Shown in pieces: positions 10,741 to 21,180 of a stretch of DNA of 42,969 nt. How positions within the stretch are numbered: the first letter of the stretch is position 1; the number at the start of each line of letters is the position of its first letter. This DNA comes from Helochares maculicollis (taxonomy: Eukaryota > Arthropoda > Insecta > Coleoptera > Hydrophilidae), in assembly GCA_033557835.1 (NCBI GenBank), contig JAWQRO010000326.1:1-42969 (forward strand), in the 5' to 3' direction. The position numbers and the translations under genes were made by a program. The notes beneath the pieces are model-generated. The model saw only the letters and a program-made list of their open reading frames with translations. It did not search any database and was not told where the DNA came from.

Positions 10741-11192
10741 TGGAGTGCAAAAATGAAAACAATAGTTTCATAATTGCGAGCGGAAACTATACATAAATGT
10801 TTTCTTCGCGGTTTTTATTGCTTCTGCGGAATCCCAGCCCAAAATGTTGCTTCAAAATTGCAATATTGAACGACTCTAAGTCTGCATAAAAGTCTAATTT
10901 TAAAGTGTGGATTCATAACCTAACCAGCGATTGACAGGCCGAATGCCATAGAAGAAGAAGAAGGAGCAAACGATTTAAAGTGAAGTTTCCATATGCGTGC
11001 AAAATCTTAGTCGGCGTGCGTCAAGTGTTTTTAAGCAACTTTAATTTTCAAATCTAATATTTTCTACGCTAGTAATATAATTTTATTGCAACGCTTAATG
11101 TTTCCACTGTTGTAAATTAATGATTATTATTTATTTTACTCCCATCGGCATCAAAAATACGAATTAAAATCCATTGTAGCAAAAAAAAGTAA
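10741..11192. repeat. composite-element body, copy 1
   Basis: This is collinear with 16690-17111 and, inverted, with about 21775-22100. Shared landmarks are AACTATA(C/T)ATAAATGT, CTGCATAAAAGT(C/G)TAATTTTAAAG, TTCATAACCTAAC(A/C)AGCGA, an AGAAGAAGAAG run, CATATGC(G/A)(T/C)GCAAAATCT(C/T)AGTCGGCG and TCAAATCTAATATTTT(G/C)TACGCTA. It is followed by the tRNA-like segment in each copy. No coding capacity is seen. Confidence 0.75.
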
Positions 11193-11267
11193 AACGCTGA
11201 TGGAGTTACGAACCCCGGACCTTGGTATTATGAAATAAGCGTCTTGACCACTGAGCCATTAGGGTCA
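11193..11267 (-). repeat. tRNA-like segment (SINE-head type), degenerate copy 1
   Basis: Read on the minus strand it gives GGCTCAGTGGTCAAGAC (box A-like), TTTCATAAT around a would-be CAT anticodon, and GGGGTTCGTAACTCC (box B-like, one base off GTTCGA). It aligns over its whole length to the better copy at 17112-17184. Stem pairing is poor, so this is a decayed tRNA-derived segment and not a working tRNA. Confidence 0.65.
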
Positions 11268-11540
11268 TTTGTATTTGTCACAAATTGCTGTAATATTAAG
11301 TAAGGATAATTATTTTTGAATTTGCGTATGCTAATTTTTACTCGATAATCAAATTAAAACTATCCACAAATGCGTTATTTACGGTAGTTCATGATTCTGC
11401 AGCTCTAAGGATGCAATTTTTGTATCAACTTTTTGAAAACAACCCGTTTTAGTGATTCTTTCCGCTTGAAACTTCATATATGAGTTTTTAGGGTCTTTCA
11501 GGCGTGTAATAAATTTCAAGTTAGCTCTATATTTCGAGTT
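11268..11540. repeat. composite-element tail, copy 1
   Basis: This is similar to 17185-17455 in order and content: TTAAGT(G/A)A(T/G)GAT, TGCTAATTTTT, AAAACTAT(G/C)CA(T/C)AA(G/A)TG, CGTTTTAGTGATT and GAAACTTCATATA, then TTTCAGGCGTGTAATAAATTTCAAG. It is followed directly by a module fragment. Confidence 0.65.
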
Positions 11541-11725
11541 AGCTCTATTGAAACGACTCGTTGACTTGCAAAAATTTACAAAACGCACACACACAGACAA
11601 TATGTTAAAAATGGTCAAAATTCAGGGGCTCTCAAAACGTGGCGATGCATCAAAATCTCTTCACGGTCGCAATACCTTCAGTTTACTTTGTCCAGTAATA
11701 CGGGAATGTAAAAATGCACGAAAAG
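11541..11725 (+). repeat. module repeat fragment (forward)
   Basis: CACACACACAGACAATATG, AAAATGGTCAAAATTCAGGGG and CTCAAAACGTGGCGATGCATC correspond to the latter third of a forward module. It ends with AATACGGGAATGTAAAAATG, the module junction word. Confidence 0.75.
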
Positions 11726-13189
11726 AAAGGTAAAAAGTGCGCAGAATCGAGTTTAGAGAGTTTAGGTTTGGTTTTTCTTGTGCCATCGAGAAAACGAAAG
11801 ATGGAATTCGGAATGTTGCATTAAGTATTCAAAAGTAGCAGACGGCGAGGCCGCTTTCCGGACACGACAAACACAACACGTGATGACATCATTTACTCGC
11901 ATTATCTCCGATTGGCGATAGTCTTTTGTTCTCACCTCCTTTGTTGGGTCGTCCTAAGTAAGCGTTTCGTAATTGATTTATAAACAGAGATAAATTTATG
12001 ATAAAACTATTTGCTCCTGGTCCCAGTGTGCAATAAAAACAAAGCTCACTCGGATTACTTAAGTATACAAACATTAGGTCGACTTATGGCAAACAAACGC
12101 GTTCTTATACTCCGATAACATTCAGCGCCCCAGACATTGAAACTAGGGTTGTCTTTTGTTCGGAGATAGGAGTAGTTCGGGCATGACGTCAGGGCTACTG
12201 AACAGTAATCGGCGTTTCTTAGAAAAATCAAAGGACTGGGAAATGTTTAGAAGTTAGGGCCAGGGCCGAAGGGAAATCGGTAGCTCCGGCCCTGGCCCCG
12301 TCTCCGAAGCACCATATAAATGTACGGTTCTCCGTTCTCGGCCGCAACTGGAGCGTACGTTAGTGGGGTGACGTAAATAGAGTATGCACGTTCTTTTGTT
12401 GCCTTAATACCATCCGAGGCCGATAATTGCATAATTTCTAACTGTTTTTTAATAGATCGCTGTGTGCTATATCACGGATGACGGTGACGTAGATAGAATG
12501 GCACAAAAAGCGTCCTTTTCATGCCGCGGATTAATGAGGATGGAACATATCTGACACAGACGAGTTGCGCTATTTTATGTAACACAACAACAACGTCGAT
12601 AAACACAACAAGTGGCAACGAGCTCGAAAATGTAGGTAAGCCAAACCGAAGCCAAAGCCAACACCAAACATAATCGAATTAAAACCGTCGGTTCGCCATA
12701 TCTGGGACGAAGACCCGTTACTCGGTTGATAATCCACGAGCCGACTGATTCAAACTCTTTTCGTCAAAGATCTAAACATTTTTTCAACAACAGTTAACTT
12801 AGCTGTCTCGCCAAATAGAGAGTTTTGTTTTGTTCGAAACGCTCCGACCTCTTGTTTAAGTTGCGATTCTTCCTCTTCTAAGAACCAAGGGGCCAAACTC
12901 TAACCTTAACGAGAGCCCCACAAATTTCTTACGTCTAACACTAAACTAACTTTTGTGTCCTCCTGTCGGAATGCTACCGTCCACGAGCCACTGTCGAGGT
13001 TGATGTTGGATAACCAATGGTATGGGGGAGCCACGCTAATTTGACAGCTCCATGATCATCGATTTGTGAACGGCGAGTACTTTGAAAAGAGCCCCTTGGT
13101 CCCTTTTTCAAATGAATTTTCGTCACGCGGCCCTTCAATTTTTGAAGTAGGATCCAAACTGCAATTTCCTTTTTGGGATTTTGGAACCC
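11726..13189. other. unassigned DNA containing one strong GC-rich hairpin
   Basis: No gene is supported. A perfect 12-bp inverted repeat, GGGCCAGGGCCG at 12257-12268 and CGGCCCTGGCCC at 12287-12298, would fold around an 18-base loop. The surrounding open frames are short and have no recognised domain. Confidence 0.5.
12257..12298. other. 12-bp perfect GC-rich inverted repeat (hairpin)
   Basis: The arms at 12257-12268 and 12287-12298 pair perfectly over 12 bp (11 of them G:C) around an 18-nt loop. No T-run follows on either strand. The region is otherwise about average in GC. It could be a structured RNA, a small transposon core or a chance fold. Confidence 0.75.
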
Positions 13190-15035
13190 CGACGTCCCTG
13201 CATTTGGCATACGGTTCTTATTGCAAAAGTTTAGATCCGTAACAACTTTTCGGGCATGTAGAATCACTGGAAGTACCTGTTTACATTCACAGTTTCGAAA
13301 TTGTTTCCAGTAAAGTAGTCTTTAAAATTAGGCTATCGCATTGAAATTTCGTGCACGTCCTAAATATTACAAATAATTGACAGATACAACGTAATCGGAG
13401 CACCGGAAGTGCTATTTTAATCATTTTGAAAATTTCAATTTTAGTAGGCTTTGGAATAAAAAATGTTACAAAAATGCTAAACATGGAAAATTTAGCAATA
13501 ACAAATAGTTCCGTGTAAATTTAAAGACCGGAAGTGGGACTTCACGGTCATTAATTTCACTACATTCCCATATTACTAGACGAAGTATAGTAAAGGGAAG
13601 ATATTGAGATCATGAAAAATTCGTCCTCAAGATTTTGACGGATCTCCACGTTTTGGAGTCCATACTGATCATTTTTGGCATGTTGTCTGTGTGTTTGCTT
13701 GTATGAAAACACGATAGCGGTCAGACCGTTTGAGGTGGAGCGATGAAATTTAGCATACGGCTATTATCGCAAAAGTTTAGATCCATATCGACTTTTAGGG
13801 CATATAGGACTACCGGAAGTACCTGTTTACCTACTCAGTTTTGAATATTTTGCAAGTAAAGTAGTCTTTAAAATTAAGTTATCGGATTGAAATTTCGCGT
13901 AAATCTTAAATATCACAAAGAACTGACAGATACAAATTTTCAACGTGATCAGAGGACCGGAAGTGCTATTTTTATAGTTTTGAAAATGCCAATTTTAGTA
14001 AGCTTTGGAATAAAAAAATTTACAAAAATGTTGCAAAACTGCTAAACACGGTAAAATTATCTATAAAGAGTATTATTATGTAAATTGGAAAATCGGAAGT
14101 GGGATTTTACTTGCATATCTTTTGTGTTTACACTTCTGTTTACTTGTCTCTATAATCACGATAGCGGTCAGACCGTTTGAGGTGGAGCGATGAAATTTGG
14201 CATACGGCTATTATTAGAAAAGTTTAGATCCGTATCAACTTTTGAGGCATGTACAACCGCTGGAGGCAACGGTTTACCTACACAGTTTTGAATTTTTTTC
14301 AAGTGAAGTAGTCTTTAAAATTAAGCTATCGGATTGAAATTTCGTGTACATCTTAAATATCACAAAGAACTGTCAGATACAAATTTTCAACGTGATCGGA
14401 GCATCGGAAGTGCTATTTTTATAATTTTGGAAATTCCAATTTTAGTAGGCCTTGGAATAAAAAAATTTACAAAAATGTTGCAAAACTGCTAAACACGGTA
14501 AAATTATCTATAAAGAGTAGTATTATGTAAATTGGAAAATCAGAAGTGGGATTTTACTTGCACATCTTTGATGTTTAAACTTCTGTTTACTTGTCTCTAT
14601 AAACACGATAGCGGTCAGACTGTTTGAGGTGGAGCGATGAAATTTGGCATACGGCTATTATTAGAAAAGTTTAGATCCGTATCAACTTTTGAGGCATGTA
14701 CAACCGCCGGAAGCAACGGTTTACCTACACAGTTTTGAATTTTTGTCAAGTGAAGTAGTCTTTAAAATTAAGCTATCGGATTGAAATATCGTGTACATAT
14801 TAAATATTACAAAGAACTGTCAGATACAAATTTTCAACGTGATCGGAGCACCGGAAGTACTATTTTTATCATTTTGAAAATTTAAATTTTAGTGGGCCTT
14901 GGAATAAAAAACGTTACTAAAATGTCACAAAAATGCTAAACATGGTAAATGTAGCACTAACAAGTAGTTCCGTGTTAATTAGAAAACCGGAAGTGGGACT
15001 TTATCGTCATAAATTAATTTTTTTTTAGTTTTTAT
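13190..15035 (-). repeat. module repeat cluster C (reverse, with 447-bp short units)
   Basis: CCGGAAGTGGG-type sites start at 13527, 14092, 14539 and 14986, giving spacings of 565, 447 and 447. The two 447-bp units are nearly identical to each other: TTTACCTACACAGTTTTGAA recurs at 14273 and 14720. Both lack the junction palindrome region, which is replaced by ACTTCTGTTTACTTGTCTCT. The first unit keeps a degenerate palindrome (TACTAGACGAAGTATAGTA at about 13566). The last module leads into an AT-rich run and the boundary motif at 15060. Confidence 0.9.
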
Positions 15036-15489
15036 TGTATTTTTATACTGTATATTTACACGGGAATGTTGAGTGGAGACACTCCAGAGTTTGGAGTTGA
15101 CTTTTCGCAATTTGACGTTACTTCGATCTTGCATAATCACTTTCTCAACGGCAGCTTCAGCAATTTTCGAGCTAATTTCGTCTGTACGAGACAAAATCGG
15201 GTTTTGATACGACATTCAGGAAATTCAGGACCCCAAAATTCTGAAAGAAGGGCCAAAGATTGCAAATTGACTACGGTTATAAAACAATACTTAGACGGTA
15301 CGATTGACCATGTTAATACGGATGAATCTGGAACGTCGCGGTTTATAGTTCAAGATTCCAATTTCCACATTTGCATCTTCTACATACATATGCTGCGCAA
15401 CAGAAAATATCATCAATTTCTTCTTGAGCATTTGTGGCGAGGTATTAATTTTTAACCACCAGACCCGTGTTGTTGTTGAGAGCGGTAAC

Positions 15490-16060
15490 GTAAGCTTCTA
15501 ACATCCAGAAACGTTCTGCTTCTAAGAACGTCGACTAAGCTGGCAACTTCCAAACACATTCCGGTGTTAAAATTTCTCACTACAACATTTAGTACTATTC
15601 CGCTGTTAAAAGTGTCACTTGAACTTTTAGTATCCACGACCGATTAGTTTCAAAAGCAAATTTAGTTTCTAACTAAACTAGTTTCTGACATAATTTCTAA
15701 CATTTCGGTACTAAGAACGAAATGTGAGGCTTCGACCGTCTGAAAATGTTTCATGATGAACAGAGTAAACTTAAGGTTCTAACAAGCAGGACCACTCAAC
15801 TATTAAAAGCATTATTTCCATTTTTGAGGTCTGAATCGTTTCGTTATTAAAAGTCTTAGCGTAGGATTCTAACTGTCAATAGCGCGTAACGTGCAAAACA
15901 TGTAGGTCAGCTTTTAATTGCCAAAAAGTGTCCGTTATTAAGTAAGAGCGCCAACTGAAGCCTCCAATAACCGAAAATGTTCCGCCATTAAATTACAAAA
16001 TTTAAGCAGCAACCATCCAAAAACAGTTCGTTACTTAGAGAGTCGAGTAAGATGAAAGAA
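15490..16060. repeat. degenerate internal repeat (TTCYGYTATTAAAAGT-like)
   Basis: Related words recur every ~35-80 bp: TTCCGGTGTTAAAATTTC (~15560), TTCCGCTGTTAAAAGTGTC (~15598), CAACTATTAAAAGCATTATT (~15797), TTTCGTTATTAAAAGTCTT (~15838), GTCCGTTATTAAGTAAG (~15929) and TTCCGCCATTAAATTAC (~15980). Most are preceded by (T/A)(T/A)CTAAC or CCA(A/G)AAA. The pattern is clear by eye, but copies are too diverged to give a firm period. Confidence 0.5.
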
Positions 16061-16470
16061 TCCAAAATCGTTCTGCTATCCAAATCTTGTGCTAGATGAT
16101 ACCCATTTCTCCAAAGAGAGTCTTTTTAGAATATCTTGCAGAAAATGAACCAATTTGTAATGTTTCGAAATCATTAATTTGATGGGCCAACACTGGACAA
16201 CATTGCTAGAAAGAGGTAAAAGACTTCTGACCAGGTCAGGAAAAAATTTATGTTCGGCAGCTGTCTCCCGACGTTGACGCTTCAAGATTTTAGAATGTCG
16301 AAAGCTTGTCTGCGTTTCTGAGAGAATTAAGGCGGCATATTATCGAAACGCGGATTCAGGAGTCCTCAAATAATGACGAAACCGTACGTTTGGAATGTGC
16401 TACATTTCTGTCTATATTAAAAACGTACACTTTTAAAACGCAAAGGCGACCGGACGCTTTAGAAATGCGT

Positions 16471-16493
16471 AGGGTGAGGCAAAACCTCACCCT
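16471..16493. other. hairpin motif AGGGTGAGG...CCTCACCCT, copy 1
   Basis: Perfect 9-bp arms surround a CAAAA loop. A near-identical hairpin occurs at 17593-17615, about 1.1 kb away, in different flanking sequence. Confidence 0.7.
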
Positions 16494-16612
16494 CAACAGC
16501 TGCGTCAAACACAGCAACATCGTTTCTCAGCGTGAGAAATGGTCCTCAAATCGAAAAGATTCGTGTTGGTCTACGTTTTCTAAAAATTTGGAGTGTCTCC
16601 ACTCAACATTGC

Positions 16613-17111
16613 CGTACCAATATTTCTACTGCATAAAATTACCGGCAATCAGAACTAAAAACACCCTAATGCGATGCAAAAATAAAACAGAATTTTAGTA
16701 ATTTCTAGCTGAAACTATATATAAATGTATTCTTTAGAGTGCCAGCCGAAAATTTTACTTAAAAATTGGAAGATTCAGCGCCTGTTAACCTGCATAAAAG
16801 TGTAATTTTAAAGTGTGAATTCATAACCTAACAAGCGAAACCGACATTCTGAGAATCGCCGCCGAATGCAATTGAAGAAGAAGAAGCAGCAGCGAACGAT
16901 TTCAAGTGAAGTCTCCATATGCACGCAAAATCTCAGTCGGCGAACGTCAAATGCTTTTAACCAACTTTTCAAATCTAATATTTTGTACGCTAATAATATA
17001 ATTTTACAACAGCGCTTAATTTTTTAGTTGTAAATTAACTTTACATTATTAATTATTTGATACCCATCAGAATTAAAAATTTGATTCTAAATAAATTATA
17101 GCAAAAAAAAC
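16613..17111. repeat. composite-element body, copy 2 (with head)
   Basis: It begins just after the boundary motif at 16586-16612 and is collinear with copy 1 (10741-11192) from about 16690. This is the clearest locus for the order boundary motif, body, tRNA-like segment, tail, module. No coding capacity is seen. Confidence 0.75.
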
Positions 17112-17184
17112 TGGCGCGGTCAAGATTCGAACCCGGCACCTTATCATTATGAAGCGGGTGTCTTAACCACTGAGCTATTGGGTT
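17112..17184 (-). repeat. tRNA-like segment (73 nt), best-preserved copy 2
   Basis: On the minus strand it has box A (TAGCTCAGTGGTTAAG, from 17162-17177), a TTCATAA loop with a Met-type CAT anticodon, and box B (GGTTCGAATCTTG, from 17121-17133). The length is exactly that of a tRNA body. The acceptor and anticodon stems pair badly, so a functional tRNA is unlikely, but an internal RNA polymerase III promoter may survive. It is embedded in a longer repeat with homologues at 11.2 and 21.7 kb, which is the usual layout of a tRNA-derived SINE or a tRNA captured by a larger element. Confidence 0.75.
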
Positions 17185-17455
17185 CATTTCAATTTGTCGT
17201 AAGTTAATGTTATATTAAGTGATGATTGATATGTTTTTCATTTTTGCTAATTTTTGGCAAGATAATTGAGTTAAAACTATGCATAAGTGTATTACATCAG
17301 AGTATTTCTTCATTATGCAACGTCTGAGCCGAAAATATTGCTAAAAAAAAAGTCCGTTTCTAGTGATTATTTCGCATTGAAACTTCATATACAAGATTGT
17401 TTTAGAATCCTTTAAGCGTGTAACGAATTTCAAGTCAATAGCTTTATTTAAATGC
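17185..17455. repeat. composite-element tail, copy 2
   Basis: This aligns with 11268-11540 and, in its right half, with 188-354. It runs from TTAATGTTATATTAAGTGATGAT through AACTATGCATAAGTGTATTAC and GAAACTTCATATAC to GTGTAACGAATTTCAAG, then directly into a forward module fragment. Confidence 0.7.
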
Positions 17456-17580
17456 CTAGTTTTCTTGAAAAAATTGTAAAACTGGCTCTTTCGGTGATCA
17501 TACATGCCTCAAAAGTTGATACAGATCTAAGTTTTTGCGATAATGACCGTATACCAAATTTCATCGCTCCAGCTAACGTT
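17456..17580 (+). repeat. module repeat fragment (forward)
   Basis: GAAAAAATTGTAAAACTGG, ATCATACATGCCTCAAAAGT and TGATACAGATCTAAGTTTTT, then CAAATTTCATCGCTCCAGCT, are the central part of a forward module. It is truncated where AACGTTCTTAAATTATG begins. Confidence 0.8.
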
Positions 17581-17592
17581 CTTAAATTATGA

Positions 17593-17615
17593 AGGGTGAG
17601 GCAAAGCCTCACTCT
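17593..17615. other. hairpin motif AGGGTGAGGC...GCCTCACTCT, copy 2
   Basis: Ten-base arms with one G:T wobble surround an AAA loop. It is the second copy of the 16471-16493 motif. Confidence 0.7.
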
Positions 17616-19975
17616 GCCGATCCGCAATTTAAGGATAGAAGATGCATACGGGTCCCTATGGCATTGAAAACAGATTGAATTGCCCTTGAAATGTGAATAT
17701 TCATCTAGTATTTTTCGGAATTGCAAGACTACTGCGCCCAAGCCACGAAAATAGAGAAATCGTTACGTCCAGGCTTCGCCTTTCTTGTATCACACGCGAA
17801 AGTATTGCAATGCTGACATGCTTCTCGAATTCCAAATAAGTTTCTGGGGTCTAAAGCGACTTAGCTTCGGCTGATGTGCATCCTTACCACGGTTAGAAGC
17901 TCGATTGGCGCTTTCATTAGTTGTGGGCGAAGCCCGAATCGGCCGTATCGCTTCGGAACGCTCCCTTCTGACAGGAGTCGAGAGGCAACACGTCGAAAAA
18001 TGTTCGGTAGATGTATAAATATTAGAAAACGGAATATTCCACGGCGCGCAGTTTTTTGATCCGGTCCCCGGTCGATAAAAAAAGAAGGCCTTGGCAACGC
18101 ACCGAGGCATCGCTCGCCATCGGGTTGACGTAGGTTATGGTCCTCAAGTAATCTTTCGTAATGTATTTACAACACAAGCCGTAAAAGTTCAGGGGTTCCG
18201 ACCCGACACGGGATAATATTTGCAATTGTTGACAGAAAGAAAAGTTGAATGACTGACGATGGCTCCTCTCGAGCCTCCGATCTGAAAAATCTCCCCGCGT
18301 CGTTTGCAATTTATTCGGTTCAATTACTTCGCCTCGGCGATAAGCTCAGAAATGCAGTTTAAGCTAACCATCTTTTGTTGCATCGACCGCACTTATAGAA
18401 TAATTATTTAACTAAGATTACTGGTGGTAATCGAAGGTTACGAATCTTATATCTAACGGAACGGAAAACAAACGATAAGCGCGGCTAATTAAATATTACA
18501 TTTTTGGGTAATAAAGTCCCAGATTCTAAATTCATTGCAACTGTTTTTCCAACAATCGAAATACCAACCGCGCTATTTTGAACGCATCCGCTCTATTTAA
18601 GTCTGCGTCGAACATTTATCTGCCGAGGAAAAACGATTTTGAATTCCCAAACGGGGGTCTCACGAAATAGGGCAAGGTCGAAGAGCGCAAACAATAAAAA
18701 GCGACGAGTCCAATTAAGAAAACGAAACGAGCAATTGCGTAGCTCCATCGAATTTCCCGGTACCGATATCAGAGCCGTTGTTTAAAAAGATAATAAAAAT
18801 GCGACGTACGATTGCGACAGATTGCGAAACTCTGCGGTTTATGCAATTATGTGGTGTGTATTTTGTCGATAGGGGAAATTTTGTTTGTGTTTTGTTTGTC
18901 CGGATTTGTCTATTATTCAACACTCCCGTTCGCAACTTTGGCGCAGGTCGTGCGAGCAAAACGAAACACGGTCGCATCGGCGGCGAAGCGGCGGCGTATT
19001 TTCGACCGGCCTCCACTGGACTCTCTTCCATACGTCGTGACGTTGCGAGAGCGCAAAAAGAGTCGTCGGCGTTTGCCGAATTCCACCTCGTTAAGACAAG
19101 GCCAAACAGGTTAATTCGTGTCGACGCCTAGCCTAACCTGATCGATACATCAATAAACAGTAGAAGTTGTAAACAAGCATGAGAGATTTTTACGATTGCG
19201 TGTCAACGACTGCCGAAAGGACCTCGAATAAACTCTGTCGGAGCGATCGATGAATGATGTCGAAGTCGAACGAGAGCCCTATTGGCCAACAGGTGACGAA
19301 GCGATCCCAGCAATTCGACCCAGTTGACACGCGCTCCCGGTCCACAGGTCGCATACCCAAATTTGCGCATCAAATAAACAAGTGCTGTTCAATTTTTGGG
19401 GCGTCTGACTCCCGCTCCAATGGTGGCTGCGGATGCGGCACAGATCGTCCCGCCCTTTTTTTGGTAATCGGGCCCCCTTCGGAACCCGCTATGGAGAGCG
19501 CGATGACCACCGTTTTTTAACATCCGGGTTTTGCGATGAATACTCTTGCACCCGATCCTCTGTGACTCACTTTACCACTGATTATCCTACACCGACACGA
19601 TTTATATGAAACGAGCGTCGTGTCATTAAAAAGGCAATCGATTAAAAATAGCATCGCTATCATTTGTAGTAAATAGACATTTATTTCATAAGACGACTAA
19701 CTTGATAATCAGTAGAAATTTCAAAATTAACTGAATTAATAATGAATTAATTTAAAAAAAAATCCTAAAAATATTCAAAACTTTTGTATGCTGTCGTTTC
19801 ATCTCAATATCCCTTTCGGTTAAAAAACGGTACTAAAAAGAACTATAAAAACGCTCGGTTTTAACGTATCTTCAAGTTGATTGGGTGATTAGATCCATTT
19901 TACATGTTGGGGGGCAACTAGTTTTTTAAATGGATTTAAGTTGAGTCGCCATTTTGCAAATGCCTCGATGAGAGT
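17616..19975. other. unassigned DNA, some CpG-rich stretches
   Basis: A word at 17667-17705 (TTGAATTGCCCTTGAA, then TGTGAATATTCA) recurs at about 41820-41848, each time downstream of a module fragment. Otherwise there are overlapping open frames of 60-120 codons (for example 18778-19131 plus and 17790-18110 minus) with no recognised domain. CpG-rich patches at about 17900-18110 and 18920-19080 could be regulatory, but nothing anchors that. Confidence 0.4.
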
Positions 19976-20930
19976 GCTATAAATGGTACTTTTTCATTCC
20001 GTAAACAACTTTTGAGACATGTGGCACTACCAGAAGTACCTGTTTACCTACACAATTTTGAAATTTTTTCAAGTAAATAGTCTTTAAAATTACGCCATAG
20101 GATTGAAATTTCGTGCACGTCTTAAATATCACAAAACACTGCCAGATGCAAATTTTCAACATGATCGGAGCACCGGAAGTGCTATTTTTATAATTTTGAA
20201 AATTCCAATTTTAGTAGGCCTTGGAATAAAAAATGTTACAAAAATGCTAATCATGGTAAATGCAGCTATAAGAAATAGTTCCGTATAAATTTAAAAACCG
20301 GAAGTGGGGCTTTACCGTCACAAATTTCATTTTCACATTCGCGTTTACTATACGAAGTATCGTAAAGGGAAGGTATTGGGATCATGAAAAAATTCGACCT
20401 CAAGATTTTGACGGATCTTCACGCTTTGAGTGCCCCTGAATCAATTTTGACCATTTTTTGCATGTTGTCTCTGTGTAAACACGATAGCGGTCAGACCGTT
20501 TGAGCTGGAGCGATGAAATTAAGCACAGGGCTATTATTCCAAAAACTTAGATCTGTATCGACTTTTGAGGCATGTAGCACAACCGGAAGTATCTGTTTAC
20601 CTATACAGTTTCGGAAATTTTTCAAGTAAAGTACTCTTTAAAATTAGGTTATCGGATTGAAATTTCGTACACATTTTAAATATCAAATAATACTGCCAGA
20701 TGCAAATTTTCAACATAATCGGAGCACCGGAACTGCTATTTGTATGCTGTTTTTATAATTTTGAAAATTCCAATTTTAGTAGGCCTTGGAATGAAAAATG
20801 TTACTAAAGTGTTACAAAAATGCTAAACATGGTAAATCTAGCTATAACAAATAGTTCCGTGTAGATTTGAAAACCGGAAGTGGGGCTTTACCTTCCCAAA
20901 TTTCATTTTTTAGTTATGAATTTATATACT
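19976..20930 (-). repeat. module repeat cluster D (reverse, two units)
   Basis: ACCGGAAGTGGGG sites at 20297 and 20873 are 576 bp apart. CCGGAAGT(A)CCTG/ATCTG-type sites lie at about 20028 and 20583. A palindrome variant (TACTATACGAAGTATCGTA) lies at about 20347-20365. The conserved GATAGCGGTCAGACCGTTTG is at about 20482. The last module continues into a flank shared, in inverse, with cluster E. Confidence 0.9.
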
Positions 20931-21180
20931 AAAATTGGACCCTTCCTTTCGTTATGATTTCACATTTTAAAATCTTTTACAAGCGTTAGATATTGCAGAC
21001 TAGTTAAGAGTATATTTTTAAACACAAAGTATTGCATATTACCTAAAGGAATATTAAACATATTCCGATGTACTGAAAAAGTGAATATTCCTTGTGAATA
21101 TTAGTTTGTTGAATATAGACATTGAAGTTAATGTGAAGTATGAATTTTGAAACTTTTGCTTTTATCTGGATTTTTATTCG
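20931..21180 (-). repeat. array-flanking segment, inverse of 24880-25110
   Basis: TAAAATTGGACCCTTCCTTT, ACAAAGTATTG(C/T)A(T/C)ATT, CGATGTACTGAAA, TATTCCTT(G/A)TGAATA and GTTGAATATAGACATTGA match the reverse complement of 24880-25110 in order. The two copies flank clusters D and E on equivalent sides. Confidence 0.7.

Larger units (their letters stand above)
15058..16612. mobile_element. candidate inverted-repeat-bounded element, ~1.55 kb
   Basis: The left end CGGGAATGTTGAGTGGAGAC (15061-15080) followed by ACTCC is matched in inverse at 16586-16610 (GGAGTGTCTCC, then ACTCAACATTGCCG), so the region is bounded by ~25-bp inverted repeats with one mismatch. A flanking TA is present on the right and near the left end, but the exact target duplication is unclear. 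The interior has two unrecognised open frames (15066-15455 and 16306-16698, ~130 codons each) and a degenerate internal repeat at about 15490-16060. Similar single copies of the boundary motif occur at 24113 and 24788 next to module repeats. The two inverted copies may therefore be the ends of two neighbouring module elements facing away from each other, with host DNA between. I cannot separate these two readings. Confidence 0.4.

Noticed and set aside
16586..16612. Helitron 3' end
   Set aside because: A hairpin is present, but there is no CTRR end, no TC start, and copies occur as an inverted pair.
17112..17184. Functional tRNA-Met gene
   Set aside because: Acceptor and anticodon stems do not pair, and the segment is part of a multi-copy repeat.
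18778..19131. 117-codon plus-strand open frame
   Set aside because: It overlaps a 105-codon minus frame and a third frame in the same CpG-rich patch. No domain or splice support is present.
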